From: Helichrysum umbraculigerum | Taxonomy: Eukaryota > Streptophyta > Magnoliopsida > Asterales > Asteraceae | Length of the DNA: 64,000 nt | Assembly (NCBI GenBank): GCA_949592205.1 | Contig: CATIUR010000003.1 | Location: 167,885,759 to 167,949,758, forward strand | Direction: 5' to 3' | Shown here: piece after piece, positions 12,158 through 24,916 of the stretch | Layout: each line of letters opens with the position of its first letter | Numbering within the stretch: the stretch's first letter is position 1 | Made by a program: the position numbers and the translations under genes | Notes under the pieces: generated by a model | What the model was told of the DNA's origin: nothing | The model's input: the letters and a program-made list of their open reading frames with translations, nothing else | Database searches by the model: none

Positions 12158-12640
12158 TTGCTTTACGTACGGTTCTTGATCACGAATTAATTTACGGTTT
12201 TTGATGTTCGTTTTTGGTTTCTTGATGATCACACATTTAGAGTTGTCGTTGATCATATATAAGAAGGAAATTGTACGTAGTGAAAGTTTTGATTACAAGT
12301 TAGTCCTAGAATTCGATATTGCTTTAATTACGTATGGTTCTTGATCATGAATTATTTACGGTTTTTGGTTTCTTGATGATCACACATTCAGAGTTGTTGA
12401 TCATATATACGAAGGAAATTGTACGTAGTGAAAGTTTTTATTACAAATTAGTCCTAGAATTCAATATTGCTTTAATTACGTACGGTTCTTGATCATGAAT
12501 TTACGGTTTTTGATGTTCGTATTTGGTTTCTTGATGATCACACATTTAGAGTTCTTGATGATCGAAGGGAATTGTAGTGAAAGTTTTTATAAGAAAGATA
12601 ATCTTAGAATCGTATAGTTGTTGATCATGAATTTAATTAG
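12158..12640. repeat. Tandem repeat of about 135-160 bp in intron 1 of the RLCK pseudogene
   Basis: Three copies and a partial fourth start near 12158, 12320, 12468 and 12605. Each begins with a TACGGTTCTTGATCA-type block and repeats TTTCTTGATGATCACACATT further in. Copies differ by small indels and substitutions. No function is evident. Confidence 0.8.
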
Positions 12641-14638
12641 GGTTTTTTGGATGTTCGTTTTTGTTTATTGATGATCATACTACATTATACATGGATCTTG
12701 ATGTTGTTTTGAATTTTTCATGATGCATGATCTCATTTATACTACTGATGTTGATCTTGTTTTGTTTGTATATGGATCAGTGGCGGATCCAAGAATTTGG
12801 ATCAGAGTATGCACTTTATAGTGGATAAATTTTTTTCTACTCAAATTCATTCGATAATTATTGGGTAATCGGTTCGGGGTCATAAATTCGGGTCATTCGA
12901 ATTGATTATCAACAAATTCAAGCACATAATAATTAAAGTAAATTCATTAAGTAGCAAAATACATTCACATTTCCATAATTTCAAAGTTACATACAACTGC
13001 CAAAAACATACCATATTTCCTTCATTCAAACTTACAATTGTCCTCGTCGATCTTGCATTCTTTGGAAGCGATTCATGATGTCATCATCACTAACTTGAGA
13101 GAACACATCTTTCTCAATAAAAGAACCAGACCAGACTATAATTTAACATATCATCACCTATACTATTTCGTAGCTTGTTCTTCATAAAATTCATGGCTGA
13201 AAATCCTCTTTCAACGCTAGCTGTTGCCACTGGAAGGATCAACACCAACTTGATGAGTAAATAGACAAGACCAAATGCTTCATGTTTCTTTGTTTCAACA
13301 AGCTTCTTAGCAAGTTCTCCAATATTTTTCAATCCCGCAAATCTCTCATCTTTCAACACCTCATGAATATAGTTGCCAAGTTGCTGATCAAGAGCTAGCA
13401 ACTCAACACTTGAAAATTCTAGAGGATAATATTCAGCAAGTTTAAGCAACTTTTGTTTATCGAAGGAAGAAAACGCATTAATAGGGCTCAAGCTACCTGT
13501 ACAAACAAGCAAGTTTGTGCTTATCTCATCAAAACGAGTGTTGAGTTCTTGAAGTTGTAAATCAATGATCATATAGAATACTTCCACTCGAAAATGGTAA
13601 TCATTTGTCATATGTAGCTGGCCTCATTTTTTTCTTCCAAGAGGAACATACAAACCTTGCATATCAGGAACTTTATTCTCATTTTTTGTACAAAAAGCTA
13701 TGACAGAGTTCAAGAGAGTTTGCCATCCGTGATCTCTTTTTTGTTGTAGTTGTTCCTTGGTCGAAATTACATATGACATAGCATTAACAATGTCCTGATC
13801 TTTCTTTTGTAACGAAACATTTAGTTCGTTTGCCAGCCCAAATATTGTTTTCATAAGGTGTGCCATGAAAATAAAGTCAAAAGACTCCAGAGCGAAACTA
13901 GCAACCTCAGCCTTTAATTTATCGCTATCCAAACTTGAAGGCATATGCCCAATCTGATCAAGAACGTCACTTATCGCAGGGTATAAAGCAATGACATTCA
14001 AGATCAGTTTATAATGAGATCCCTAACGAGTATTTCCCGGCCTCCCTAAACTAAGTTCTTGATTTAAGCCTTTTCCACTTTCTAGTTCATCATCATCAAA
14101 GGCTTGTGCAACCTTTTGAGCTTGAATTTCTCTCAGCATGTCTATTCTCTTACAAGAAACTCCAATTACATTCAACAGACTTGTAAGATTCTCAAAAAGC
14201 CAACCACAGTCTACACTTTTTTTAGAAACCGCAACAAGTGTTAGTTGAAGCTGATGAGCAAAACAATGAATGTAGTATGCTGATTGAGTTTCTCTTAAGA
14301 TCAAAGTTTTGAGACCATTAATTCCACCCTTCATATTGCTAGCTCCATCGTAACCTTGACCGCGAATCCTTGATGGACTCAATGAATACTTAGAAAGCAA
14401 AGAATGTATTGCATCTCTTAAAGTTAAAGCGCTAGTATCCGCAACATGTACAATACCAATAAAGCTCTCCACTACATATCCTTTTTTATCAACATACCGA
14501 AGATACAAGGACATTTGCTCTTTGTGAGATACATCAGAAGATTCATCGACTAATATCGCAAAATAGTCTTGGCCAATGTCTCGAATAATAGCCTTAGTTG
14601 TTTCTTTTGCACAAGAGTTTATGAGATCTCTCTGAATT

Positions 14639-16689
14639 TGTAACATCCGATCTTTGGGTCTAGTAGTATTTTAATATTTTCTGGCTTTTAATATTTGATT
14701 CGTGTGTCAGAAAATAGTTCTGTGTTATTATTTGAAAATAATTGGTTAAAGAGTCACATAATTTATTGTGACTAGTAAATTGTTAACTGTTTTAATTTAA
14801 TTCAGTTGACGGTAAAATAAAATAATGTTTCCCTGCAAATGGTTTTTAAGTTGCAGGCAATGATAAGTACGGGGAAAGATATTTGGGCAATTATATGATA
14901 GACTCAAATGTTTGAGTCGGTTTATCATTTTTCTCATATATCTATATGCATACATACGTATAAACATACATATACATTATATCTCAAAATCAATTATCAA
15001 AAATCATGAGGAAACACAAATTGAAGACATAGAGTTCGAATTTAAGCTTCAATAACGTGATTAAATCATTCCTTGATCATCCTAACCATGTTGTAAGTAT
15101 CAATTTCTTGATTCTTGATAAACCCTAGAAATTGGGTTTTGGGTATTTGATTAAATTGGAGTGATTGATGTTAAATTGAAGCTAGTAGTGATTCTATAAT
15201 TGCTAGTTGATGCTAATTTCATGATTAAAGGTGAAACCCTAACCTAGAAATGATATAATTGAATGATAATCATGATAAAAGTGGTAGGTTTAGTTAATTT
15301 TCATGAAATTAAGCTTGTGGCTATGATATAATGATTAGTTGATGCTTAAATGATGATTAGCATCTAAGCCTTAACCTTGAAATGAATAGAATGATATATG
15401 ATCATTAAGAACGTTAAGGGTTTAAGTAATTATTCATGAACTATGATTTGAAAGCTTAAGCTAGGATGAATAATTAACAATTGTTGTTAATAATCATATT
15501 TGGATTGATTAAAGATGATTGTGTGAATCTAATTGTTAAGAATTCATTAAACCAAGTATGGTGGTTTTGATGGATTCTTGAAATAAGGTTAATCACCTTA
15601 GTAATGGTTTAACTATGTTGATTAGTGATAATCAAAGTGGATTAATGTGATAAGAGGGTTATTCATAACCTTGATGTGATTGGTGTTAAAGTGATGTAAG
15701 TTAATAATCATATTATGATTTAATTTGGAAAGTGAATATTATGATCATTGATCATGACTAAGTGTTAAGTCATAAATGTAAATACAATTGTAAAATATTG
15801 TATGGATTTGAGACAAGTGATTAACTTGTGTGGTTCTGTTGTGTTTCAGATAAACAGAAGGACTCAGTGACATTAGACTACTGAGTGGATGCCTGAGGTA
15901 GTCGGTGAGTGGATCTGTAACCTCAGTGTGATTTAGTTGTAATGATTTGGTTACAACGAGTAATTTACTATATTACTGTGATATGATGCATCTGTTAACC
16001 TGTTTTGCCATGATAGTCAGACATGGTTGATTGCTTGGCTGAAATTGTGCCAATGTGTAATATTCAGAGGTCAACTTGTGTTGGTTGGGCTTGTTGTTAT
16101 TGTAGACGACAGGAGATCTCGGAAAACTTGAAATGTTGGTTTAGAGATCTAGGTCGTGTGTGATTGACAACAAGTTATCGGTCGGTCTGTATAGGCCAAT
16201 ACAGATGAACGATAAGTGTTCCTGGGTGCCAGACCGGTATATGGTTGCTCAGGGACCACCGGTCCTCTTGACGTTGCTTGAATGACATTGTGTGAATGTC
16301 GGCTAGTGATTAACTAATTTATTCATTGATCTATATTCTGTTTATTGTTATTTGATGTAAACAGATTGTTATGCTAGGTTGGACTGTTGTTATAGTTCCA
16401 TTCACTTACCGTTGTGCTAACCCTACCACAGTTCTTCCTGCATGTTAAAATAGATGGGACATATTGGGCAGGGCAGGAAATGTTTGGAATTGATGGAATG
16501 CTTGACGGGCTTTCACTCTGATGATATTTTTTGTTTTGAATTATATAACACCGAGTTTGTTGAAATGTTATGTATTTAAATTGAAAAAGTTTATTGACAT
16601 TTTGAGACATTGATAGCAATGTTTGAAATATACGCTTCCGAGTCGCTATTATTAAATTGATTGTTTATAAGTAAACAAGGGGTGTTATA
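14639..16689 (+). repeat. 5' LTR of the LARD
   Basis: Starts TGTAACATCCGATC and ends GGGGTGTTATA just before the primer-binding site. It matches 20760-22822 almost throughout. Short open frames in it, such as the one at 16374-16619, recur in the other LTR and carry no protein signature. Confidence 0.93.
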
Positions 16690-18320
16690 AGTTGGTATCA
16701 GAGCATAAGTTTGGGTGAATTGGACATTGATTATGTTCAATCCCAAATCTATAAGATATGTCAAGTCAAACATTCCAGTGGGTGTGGGATTAGTGATTGT
16801 GTGAAAATGTGGTTATTGAATATGTACTAACCCATAACAAGTTTCGAAGTTGTGTTTTGGTTGCAGAGACGGAGGAACATGAGGAACCTAAGGGTATTCT
16901 CATTGATTCCTCGATATTCGTCGGCAAAAGTGTATCAGGTACTTTTCGATAAGCTTGTTGAATTTAAATAAGCTTGAAGTGTTTACTTTGCTATGGTATG
17001 ATTAATAGTAAAGTAAATTGAGTCAGACTGATATGAATCCCCAGTTGTGAGTCCTTGGTGATTATTACTTGTTAATGTGATGCTAGGAATGTTAATTGAG
17101 ATGTTTAGCATCATGAGTAGTTCAAAATGAACTAGAAATGGATTTTGTATACACCTTGTTGTATAAAGTGTAATAGTTGAATTAATTGGATTTAAGTGTG
17201 TCTACAAGGTGAAAATAAAGTATAAATCATTGAGTGATTATGATTTGATAAATGCAAGGTGTGAGTATGAATTCTTGCTAAGAAATTATTTGATACATGA
17301 TAGATTTGTTGATAAGACTCCATATAGTAAATTTAATGAGATATTGGTAATCTCAATTAATAAGTTTGGAGTCTTGTTGTTGCGTGAATTAGAAAGCATC
17401 CATTGATTGGAATGTGTGTCTTTGACTAGGAAAAGTCAAAGTTGAAATTGGTAGAGTCACTTGGGTAATGAATATATTATAAAGTGATAAAAGTGACTAG
17501 ATGTTTATGTGTTTTGCCTTGATCATGATTTTGGTTGAATTATGATCTAAGTATTAAAAGTGGTAAAGTAGAAAGTCAAAGTGGTCAACTAGTCTTGATA
17601 TGCGTTGACAAGTTTGAAAATGAAGTAAAAGTTGAAAATTTGTTGTAATTGGTTGAAACATAATGAAATTATGTGAAATTGGTGTTTTGAAGGTATAATA
17701 GGACACCAATAGTGAAAGTGGGTTAGTTTGACTTATAATAGTCAACGTAATGTAAAATGGGATATGAAATGGTAGTTATATGGGTTGAAACCCAAATGGG
17801 TTGTTAAAGTGCCCAAATGGTCACTTGATGGTTAAACGGTTAAAATGAGTAGAGGATTGGTTATAACCAATGTAAGAGTGACTTTAAGTCCTACATATAG
17901 TCGGTTTATGTGTTGAAAGTGTTTTGGGTAATCAATGTGGTTGTTTTGTTAAGAATGCCCATTTGGACCCTTAAACGGGTCGACTAGTTAAAATATGATA
18001 GAATAAGTATATGAGTGTGATGAAAGTGCCCACACGTCACAAATATATGTATAAGTATGTTGGCAAAGGGTTGAAACCAGAAACTTAGTCATTTGGAATA
18101 TGGCATGTCAACGAAAATGGTTAAAATGGCCTAAAATGAGTTATACGTCCGTTTTCTCGATAAATGTGAATTTTGAAAAAGTGTGAAAATGGAAAGTTGC
18201 ATTTTGATTATATGAAGGTGCCTGCAAAATTTCAGACTCTAATTATTTACGGTTTAGGAGATATGCGCGTTTGAATTTCGCATTTTTGCACTAAAAAGTG
18301 CAGGTTTGTTGCAGCAGGTT

Positions 18321-18498
18321 GAATCCGGACGTATTCCTTTGAATCCGTACGGATTCCCTTGAATACGGGCGGATTCACTGGACGGATTCCTTAAAAAGCA
18401 TTCTGTCTCGTGAAGTTGTCGGGAATACGGCGGATTCCCCTGAATCCGGACGGATTCCCATGAATACGGACGTATTCCCTTGAATACGAACGTATTCC
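18321..18498. repeat. Array of 16-bp palindromes at 20-bp spacing in the LARD interior
   Basis: Seven to eight units of the form GAATCCGNNCGGATTC, variants GAATACG...CGTATTC, each followed by about 4 bases, so starts are 20 bp apart (18321, 18341, 18361; then 18440, 18460, 18480 after a break). The unit at 18341 is a perfect 16-bp palindrome. No coding sequence overlaps. Confidence 0.85.
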
Positions 18499-20759
18499 TT
18501 GGTTTTGAGGCTTTTCTTGTATTATGTGTTGCATTAAGTGAAGTTATCATGAAAATTTGTAAATTTCGACGTTCGACGTAACGCTTGACGTAGAATTTCC
18601 GCTAGAAAATTTCGGTGTCCGATTGAGACGAAATTTACATGTCCACTCAAAAACGGCCCAACGGTCAAAGCTCATTGCTTTGCTATGAGCCCTGTCAGTT
18701 TTCGGCACTTCGGGGTCGTTTGAGGCCCGAAAATCGCGTTTTATTGTTTTTCGGACCTTATTTCGAACTTTTGACTTATGTTTTGTATTGAACTTTTGTT
18801 TCTTTGAGCCCAGAAATCATTCCTGTGTATATGTGCAACCTTAGAACCTATTTTAAAAGGTCCACATATGTTATTGTGTATAATTTGTGTCCAGACAGTT
18901 TATTCAACTGCGAATTATACCAATAAATGGTATTGTTGATTGTTGCTAATAAGAATTAGTAAACATTGATTATGAGATTATGTGAATTATATATGTGAAC
19001 TAATTGAAACATGATAAAGTATTTGAATCATGTAGAATATTACAATTGATTGAATTGAGCATTTTAAGAGTTAAAGAATAAGTATATGAATATACATTAT
19101 GTGATAATTGAACATGAAATGCTCAATTGTAATTCAACTAAAGGTGAGTAAATTGATGAATATGTGTTGAATGTTGCACATAATTTTGATGAAGTGCTTA
19201 GTACTAAATGTACTGTAAGTGTTAAAAGTGATGATTGATGTAATTGTGTTGAACATTACATATGTGCTAATGAAATAGTGAAAAGAATTATAATTACCTG
19301 ATTTTGTGAATAGTTTTCATTCAAAGTAATAAGTTAAAAATAGTAGCAAGTTACTATTTGGTTGTATGCCTGTTGTTAAGGTGTTGTATATGAGTGTAAA
19401 TTTGAATATCACATTTGTGAGATATGTGAGAGTAAAGTAATAACTTTGAAAATGAATGGTATAAAGTGACCTGAGAATAAAGTGTGACTGACATAATATG
19501 ACGACGTCTGGCCAACGTATTTATATTATGCCATTTCACATGGAGTTGTTGAGGTTACTAAGTACCAGATAAAGTTAATGTGATATAAAATAACAGGTAA
19601 GATATGTTAACCTGTAGTTGAGAAATAGTCAATGAGTGACTAAAATGAAAGAGTAGTAAACCATAAATTGTTGTTAATGTGGTACCTATGGTACAAGCGA
19701 TGTGTGTGTGGTTAATTGCAACTAGTGATAATTAAAAGATGATTTAAGCAAAGTAGAGGTCAGTTGACTGCAATTAATATTGTGTTGATATTGTTGAATA
19801 GATGACTAGTGACAGCACCTTGTGTTGTTGAAATACCTATGCTGATGGCGCATGGTATTAGCAGGTGTTGATTTAGCGTCCGATTTGATGTGTAAGGATG
19901 CTAATTGATTATGTGATAATGGTATTACCATAGAATGGGACCTCTACATAAGGCTTAATGGTTATTCTTTTGTGTTGGTGGTTATATGAATTGGATTCCT
20001 TTAGATAAAAGAATTTCATATAACCTAGGTAAAGTGATGATTAAATAGTTGCAATGTCAGAAATTCTAGCAAGTTGTTAGTTATATTGCTAGTAGTGAAT
20101 CAAGTTAAATCTTTATTGATAAGATACATGTTGTGGTATTCAGTACCACTTGTGCTGTTATTATTGTGATAAAGATAAAATTGTATTATATGTTTAAATA
20201 GTTGACATGGCTAAGTATGAATAGTCATGTAAGTGGTTATTTAAACTTATTAGAGATAGGATATATGCACAGTATTTGTGCAAAGGGAAAGAATAGAAAC
20301 ATGTACATTCGGACAGGTGAATGTGGAAAGAATCGAATATATGTAAATATATTTATAAGTTGCTCACGGGAGTAACGTTTAATATGTGTAATGTGATTAA
20401 ATCGTTAAAGATGCTGCATATTATGATAAATATTGCATCTTGTGTTAATAAACTAAGTAGAATACAAAGCATAACTTATGTGTTTTGGTGAATTCAGTGG
20501 AAATACACAATTGGTGTTTGAATAATCAAATGTGTGTAGATATAATTGCAGTTGTGTGATTGATGATATGCATAATAAGGATATGCATAAGTAAAATAAA
20601 TTATAACCACATCTTGTGTACATATAGTAATGATTAATTATGTGGTTAGAAGTGTATGAAAAGTATAGTATTAGTGAAATGAAATGTATGACTATATTTC
20701 ACTAGATTGATTAAATGTGATCAGATTTCGAGGGCGAAATCTCTTTAAGGGGGGAGATT

Positions 20760-22822
20760 TGTAACACTCGATCTTTGGGTCTAGTAGTATTTTAATATTT
20801 TCTGGCTTTTAATATTTGATTCGTGTGTCAGAAAATAGTTCTGTGTTATTATTTGAAAATAATTGGTTAAAGAGTCACATAATTTATTGTGACTTGTAAA
20901 TTGTTAACTGTTTTAATTTAATTCAGTTGACGGTAAAATAAAATAATGTTTCCCTGCAAATGGTTTTTAAGTTCCAGGCAATGATAAGTACGGGGAAAGA
21001 TATTTGGGCAATTATATGATAGACTCAAATGTTTGAGTCGGTTTATCAATTTTCTCATATATCTATATGCATACATACGTATAAACATACATATACATTA
21101 TATCTCAAAATCAATTATCAAAAATCATGAGGAAACACAAATTGAAGACATAGAGTTCGAATTTAAGCTTCAATAACGTGATTAAATCATTCCTTGATCA
21201 TCCTAACCATGTTGTAAGTATCAATTTCTTGATTCTTGATAAACCCTAGAAATTGGGTTTTGGGTATTTGATTAAATTGGAGTGATTGATGTTAAATTGA
21301 AGCTAGTAGTGATTCTATAATTGCTAGTTGATGCTAATTTCATGATTAAAGGTGAAACCCTAACCTAGAAATGATATAATTGAATGATGATCATGATAAA
21401 AGTGGTGGGTTTAGTTAATTTTCTTGAAATTAAGCTTGTGGCTATGATATAATGATTAGTTGATGCTTAAATGATGATTAGCATCTAAGCCTTAACCTTG
21501 AAATGAATAGAATGATATATGATCATTAAGAACGTTAAGGGTTTAAGTAATTATTCATGAACTATGATTTGAAAGCTTAAGCTAGGATGAATAATTAACA
21601 ATTGTTGTTAATAATCATATTTGGATTGATTAAAGATGATTATGTGAATCTAATTGTTAAGAATTCATTAAACCAAGTATGGTGGTTTTGATGGATTCTT
21701 GAAATGAGGTTAATCACCTTAGTAATGGTTTAACTATGTTGATTAGTGATAATCAAAGTGGATTAATGTGATAAGAGGGTTATTCATAACCTTGATGTGA
21801 TTGGTGTTAAAGTGATGTAAGTTAATAATCATATTATGATTTAATTTGGAAAGTGAATATTATGATCATTGATCATGACTAAGTGTTAAGTCATAAATGT
21901 AAATACAATTGTAAAATATTGTATGGATTTGAGACAAGTGATTAACTTGTGTTGTTCTGTTGTGTTTCAGATAAACAGAAGGACTCAGTGACATTAGACT
22001 ACTGAGTGGATGCCTGAGGTAGTCGGTGAGTGGATCTGTAACCTCAGTGTGATTTAGTTGTAATGATTTGGTTACAACGAGTAATTTACTATATTACTGT
22101 GATATGATGCATCTGTTAACCTGTTTTGCCATGATAGTCAGACATGGTTGATTGCTTGGCTGAAATTGTGCCAATGTGTAATATTCAGAGGTCAACTTGT
22201 GTTGGTTGGGCTTGTTGTTGTTGTAGACGACAGGAGATCTCGGAAAACTTGAAATGTTGGTTTAGAGATCTAGGTCGTGTGTGATTGACAACAAGTTATC
22301 GGTCGGTCTGTATAGGCCAATACAGATGAACGATAAGTGTTCCTGGGTGCCAGACCGGTATATGGTTGCTCAGGGACCACCGGTCCTCTTGACGTTGCTT
22401 GAATGACATTGTGTGAATGTCGGTTAGTGATTAACTGATTTATTCATTGATCTATATTCTGTTTATTGTTATTTGATGTAAACAGATTGTTATGCTAGGT
22501 TGGACTGTTGTTATAGTTCCATTCACTTAGCGTTTTGCTAACCCTACCACAGTTCTTCCTGCAGGTTAAAATAGATGGGACATATTGGGCATGGCAGGAA
22601 ATGTTTGGAATTGATGGAATGCTTGACGGGCTTTCACTCTGATGATATTTTAATACTATAGAAATGTTTTGAATTATATAACACCGAGTTTGTTGAAATG
22701 TTATGTATTTAAATTGAAAAAGTTTATTGACATTTTGAGACATTGATAGCAATGTTTGAAATATACGCTTCCGAGTCGCTATTATTAAATTGATTGTTTA
22801 TAAGTAAACAAGGGGTGTTATA
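20760..22822 (+). repeat. 3' LTR of the LARD
   Basis: Starts TGTAACACTCGATC directly after the polypurine tract and ends GGGGTGTTATA before the second GAATT. Compared with the 5' LTR there is one indel of about 12 bp near 22650 and about 20 substitutions in roughly 2050 bp. Confidence 0.93.
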
Positions 22823-24190
22823 GAATTGAAGGAGCAGTCAACTTATGGTTTTGGGGAGCATTTTCTAACACAACTTTTTCGATATCTTCTTTGTGTTTGG
22901 CTAACCATTCTAACAATTCAAGAAAGTTTCCTCTGTTACTTGAAGTTTGCTTCTCATCATGACCTCGAGTAGCTGAACCTTGATGTAAAAGAAGCCTTAA
23001 ACAATGAAGTGTAGCAAGCAAACGGGTTCGATATTGTTTGTTAGCTTCTAATGATTGATAGTTGAAAACCCTTTGAATTGATGTTTTCGGTTTCATTAAA
23101 GATTCAAACTTTTCTCTATATAGATTATGTATACGAGTAAACCTAACTGAGAAGTGTAATAAAAGAAAGTAAAAGAGCATGGGCTGATGATTTACTGTCA
23201 TGTTGAAATGATTATTTAAAGATGGGTCAATATAATCTTTTGGGCTTAAGATTTTAGTTGGGTTACAATCAATTGTACATTGAATTGGACTTTTAGAACT
23301 CAGACTACTAAGGGTAGTCACAACTTTTTTCCGGGGTATGCATTCTTTAAGTGTATATAATTTTTTCTCAAAAAATAAATAAATTAACACTAAGTTTTTT
23401 GGTGGCAGGGTATGCAAGTGCATACCCTGGTGAAAGAGTATGTCCGCCACTGATATGGATCGATTTCCTAATTAAAGATTTGAGACCCACCGCCACCGGA
23501 CAACTAGTACAAGAACCGGCCCAACAAAGATCAAATGAGTACACGCGTAGACATGAAGTGGGGGGAAGGCCAAGAAACGAAATGCCTAAACCGGAGCGAA
23601 GATCTGATGATAGCCCTGAAACATCATCGGCTAAAGCAGTATTGGAGTTTTCTTTCCAAGAACTTGAGATAGCAACACAAATGTGGGATAAAAAATGTAT
23701 TATTGGGAGTGGTAGCACATGTTCTGTGTTCAAAGGCAAGTTGAAGAACAATGAGGTATTACATAGATTTTCACTCTTTTAAAACATATTATTTTATTAT
23801 GTGTAATTTTCCTAATAATTTATTATTAGTATTAGTTTATTTATCTTCATTCTCAAAGATTGATAGATTTTGGGTCATAGGCCTGCCATTAGCCCATTAT
23901 ATAGTAAAATAAAATAAAATAAAAAAAAGAACAAAAAAAAAATGGTAGGCCCATTGTTGAGTACAACAACAACACAAGTCCTATTGGGCTAAAAAAAAAG
24001 TTATGTTAATGGGTTAGAATGGGGCTGAAGAGTAGGGTTGTGTGTTTTCACTTTTGAATAACTGAATAAGTACCAGATACTTTATTATTATTATTGATTA
24101 TTGATTTATTTTTGTTGTTGTCTGCCGCCGGATGTAGGAGGTTGCAATAAAGAGATTGGATGTGGATCCAAATATTAAATATATGTTTGT

Positions 24191-24916
24191 TTTATAATAT
24201 ACGGAGTATAAATAATTGGATTTTATAGTTTTTGGTCCTAAATAGTTTACAACAGTAGCCTTGATATTATCAGTAAAGAGCATTGCACTTAAATATTTTT
24301 ATTCAACGATGCACGGGTTTAATCTTCTTGTAACATATATGGTATGGAGAGTATTGAGAACCTAAACCCTAATTATTTTATTTTTAAACACTAAAGAATA
24401 ATAACAAATACTTAGTGGTGGCTGTTCTCTTTTCATTATCTCAAATTCGACAAACTAAGCCTTGCTTTATTGTTTGGTATGCACATCATCCTTGTTATTT
24501 TTCTTTCCTTTTTTTTTACTTTGTGTCTGATTTTATCCCAAGTATTGTAATATATATAAATTGTCGTTAATTGGATGATTTGTAATGATGGACAATGATT
24601 CAATTTCGATGATTTGTAATAGAAGTTGTCGATCATCTTATATATATGAGAGTGGTTCCAATAGTTATATCAATATAATTGTTCTCATTCTTGCATCTAG
24701 AAATATTGCTCGTTAATTTGCCTGATAAATATCCTCAGTTCCAAAAAAAGTACTCCTATTACTGTAATTGTATTTAATTTTAGCTAACCTTATTAGATCA
24801 TAGTATTATTTATTCCGTCATTACTTGTAATTACCACTTGCGAACTATCTTGGCGTCATAAAATCTTCTTATGCAATTGTTGAGGTATTCGATCAATCGA
24901 GCTAGCTTGTGTCACC
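24191..24916. promoter_or_regulatory. Intergenic region upstream of the RLCK-like gene
   Basis: A+T-rich; contains the decayed end of the upstream kinase pseudogene and the presumed promoter of the next gene. No clear TATA box or bounded element was identified. Confidence 0.4.

Larger units (their letters stand above)
14639..22822 (+). mobile_element. Large retrotransposon derivative (LARD), non-coding, about 8.2 kb
   Basis: Two LTRs of about 2.05 kb (14639-16689 and 20760-22822) enclose a 4.07-kb interior. A 5-bp direct repeat GAATT flanks the element at 14634-14638 and 22823-22827. A primer-binding site for initiator tRNA-Met (TGGTATCAGAGC, 16693-16704) follows the left LTR, and a polypurine tract (AAGGGGGGAGA, about 20747-20757) precedes the right one. 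The interior has no gag, protease, integrase or reverse transcriptase in any frame. Long LTRs with a long non-coding interior define LARDs. By eye the LTRs differ at about 20 positions plus one small indel, so the insertion is young. The LTR ends are TGTAAC...GTTATA, consistent with one mutation from the usual TG...CA. Confidence 0.9.
13034..23340 (-). pseudogene. hAT transposase of the TTF-type/DUF4371 family, frameshifted and interrupted
   Basis: The coding sequence runs on the minus strand from about 23340 to 22828, is broken by the LARD, and resumes at about 14638 down to 13034. The N-terminal part holds the DUF4371-like start (TRLLATLHCLRLLL, ELLEWLAKHKEDIEKV). After the break come ILVDESSDVSHKEQM and IRGQGYDGASNMKG of the catalytic core, and near the C-terminus ATASVERGFSAMNFMKNKLR of the hAT dimerisation domain. 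Frameshifts occur near 14015, 13615 and 13118. The usual N-terminal zinc finger was not seen. It resembles plant genes annotated as TTF-type or zinc-finger MYM-type proteins. It cannot make a working transposase. Confidence 0.85.
12778..23452 (-). mobile_element. hAT transposon (about 2.5 kb) interrupted by an LTR retrotransposon
   Basis: The ends are inverted copies CAGTGGCGGA...TCCGCCACTG. An 8-bp direct repeat ATATGGAT flanks it at 12770-12777 and 23453-23460. Removing the nested element at 14639-22822 and one copy of its 5-bp duplication leaves about 2.49 kb, almost all of it one transposase gene on the minus strand. The insertion lies in intron 1 of the RLCK pseudogene. Confidence 0.9.
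12017..24190 (+). pseudogene. Truncated receptor-like cytoplasmic kinase (RLCK) pseudogene, intron 1 filled by transposons
   Basis: Exon 1 (12017-12068) codes for a short N-terminus starting MKKLLFGCC, whose cysteines could be palmitoylated. Exon 2 (23478-23755) joins in frame and ends with a kinase N-lobe start: a FSFQELEIATQMW lead-in and a glycine loop of GSGSTCSVFKG type. A third exon starts at 24138 with EVAIKRLDVDP, which carries the beta-3 lysine, then runs into a stop near 24190. The rest of the kinase, including catalytic and activation loops, is absent. Splice phases match those of the intact paralogue at 24917-26274. Intron 1 is about 11.4 kb and holds the hAT element with its nested LARD. 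Any product would be a fragment of about 130 residues. Confidence 0.8.

Noticed and set aside
16374..16773. Minus-strand frames repeated at 16.4 and 22.5 kb
   Set aside because: They are duplicated only because they lie in the two LTRs of the LARD, and they carry no family motif.
18254..18550. 98-residue minus-strand frame with repeated GNP-type units
   Set aside because: It is generated by the 20-bp palindrome array; the repeats are conserved as DNA palindromes rather than as protein.
23351..23477. Upstream extension of the RLCK exon 2 frame
   Set aside because: The frame crosses the hAT terminal repeat; the splice acceptor at 23477 with matching phase explains the true exon start.
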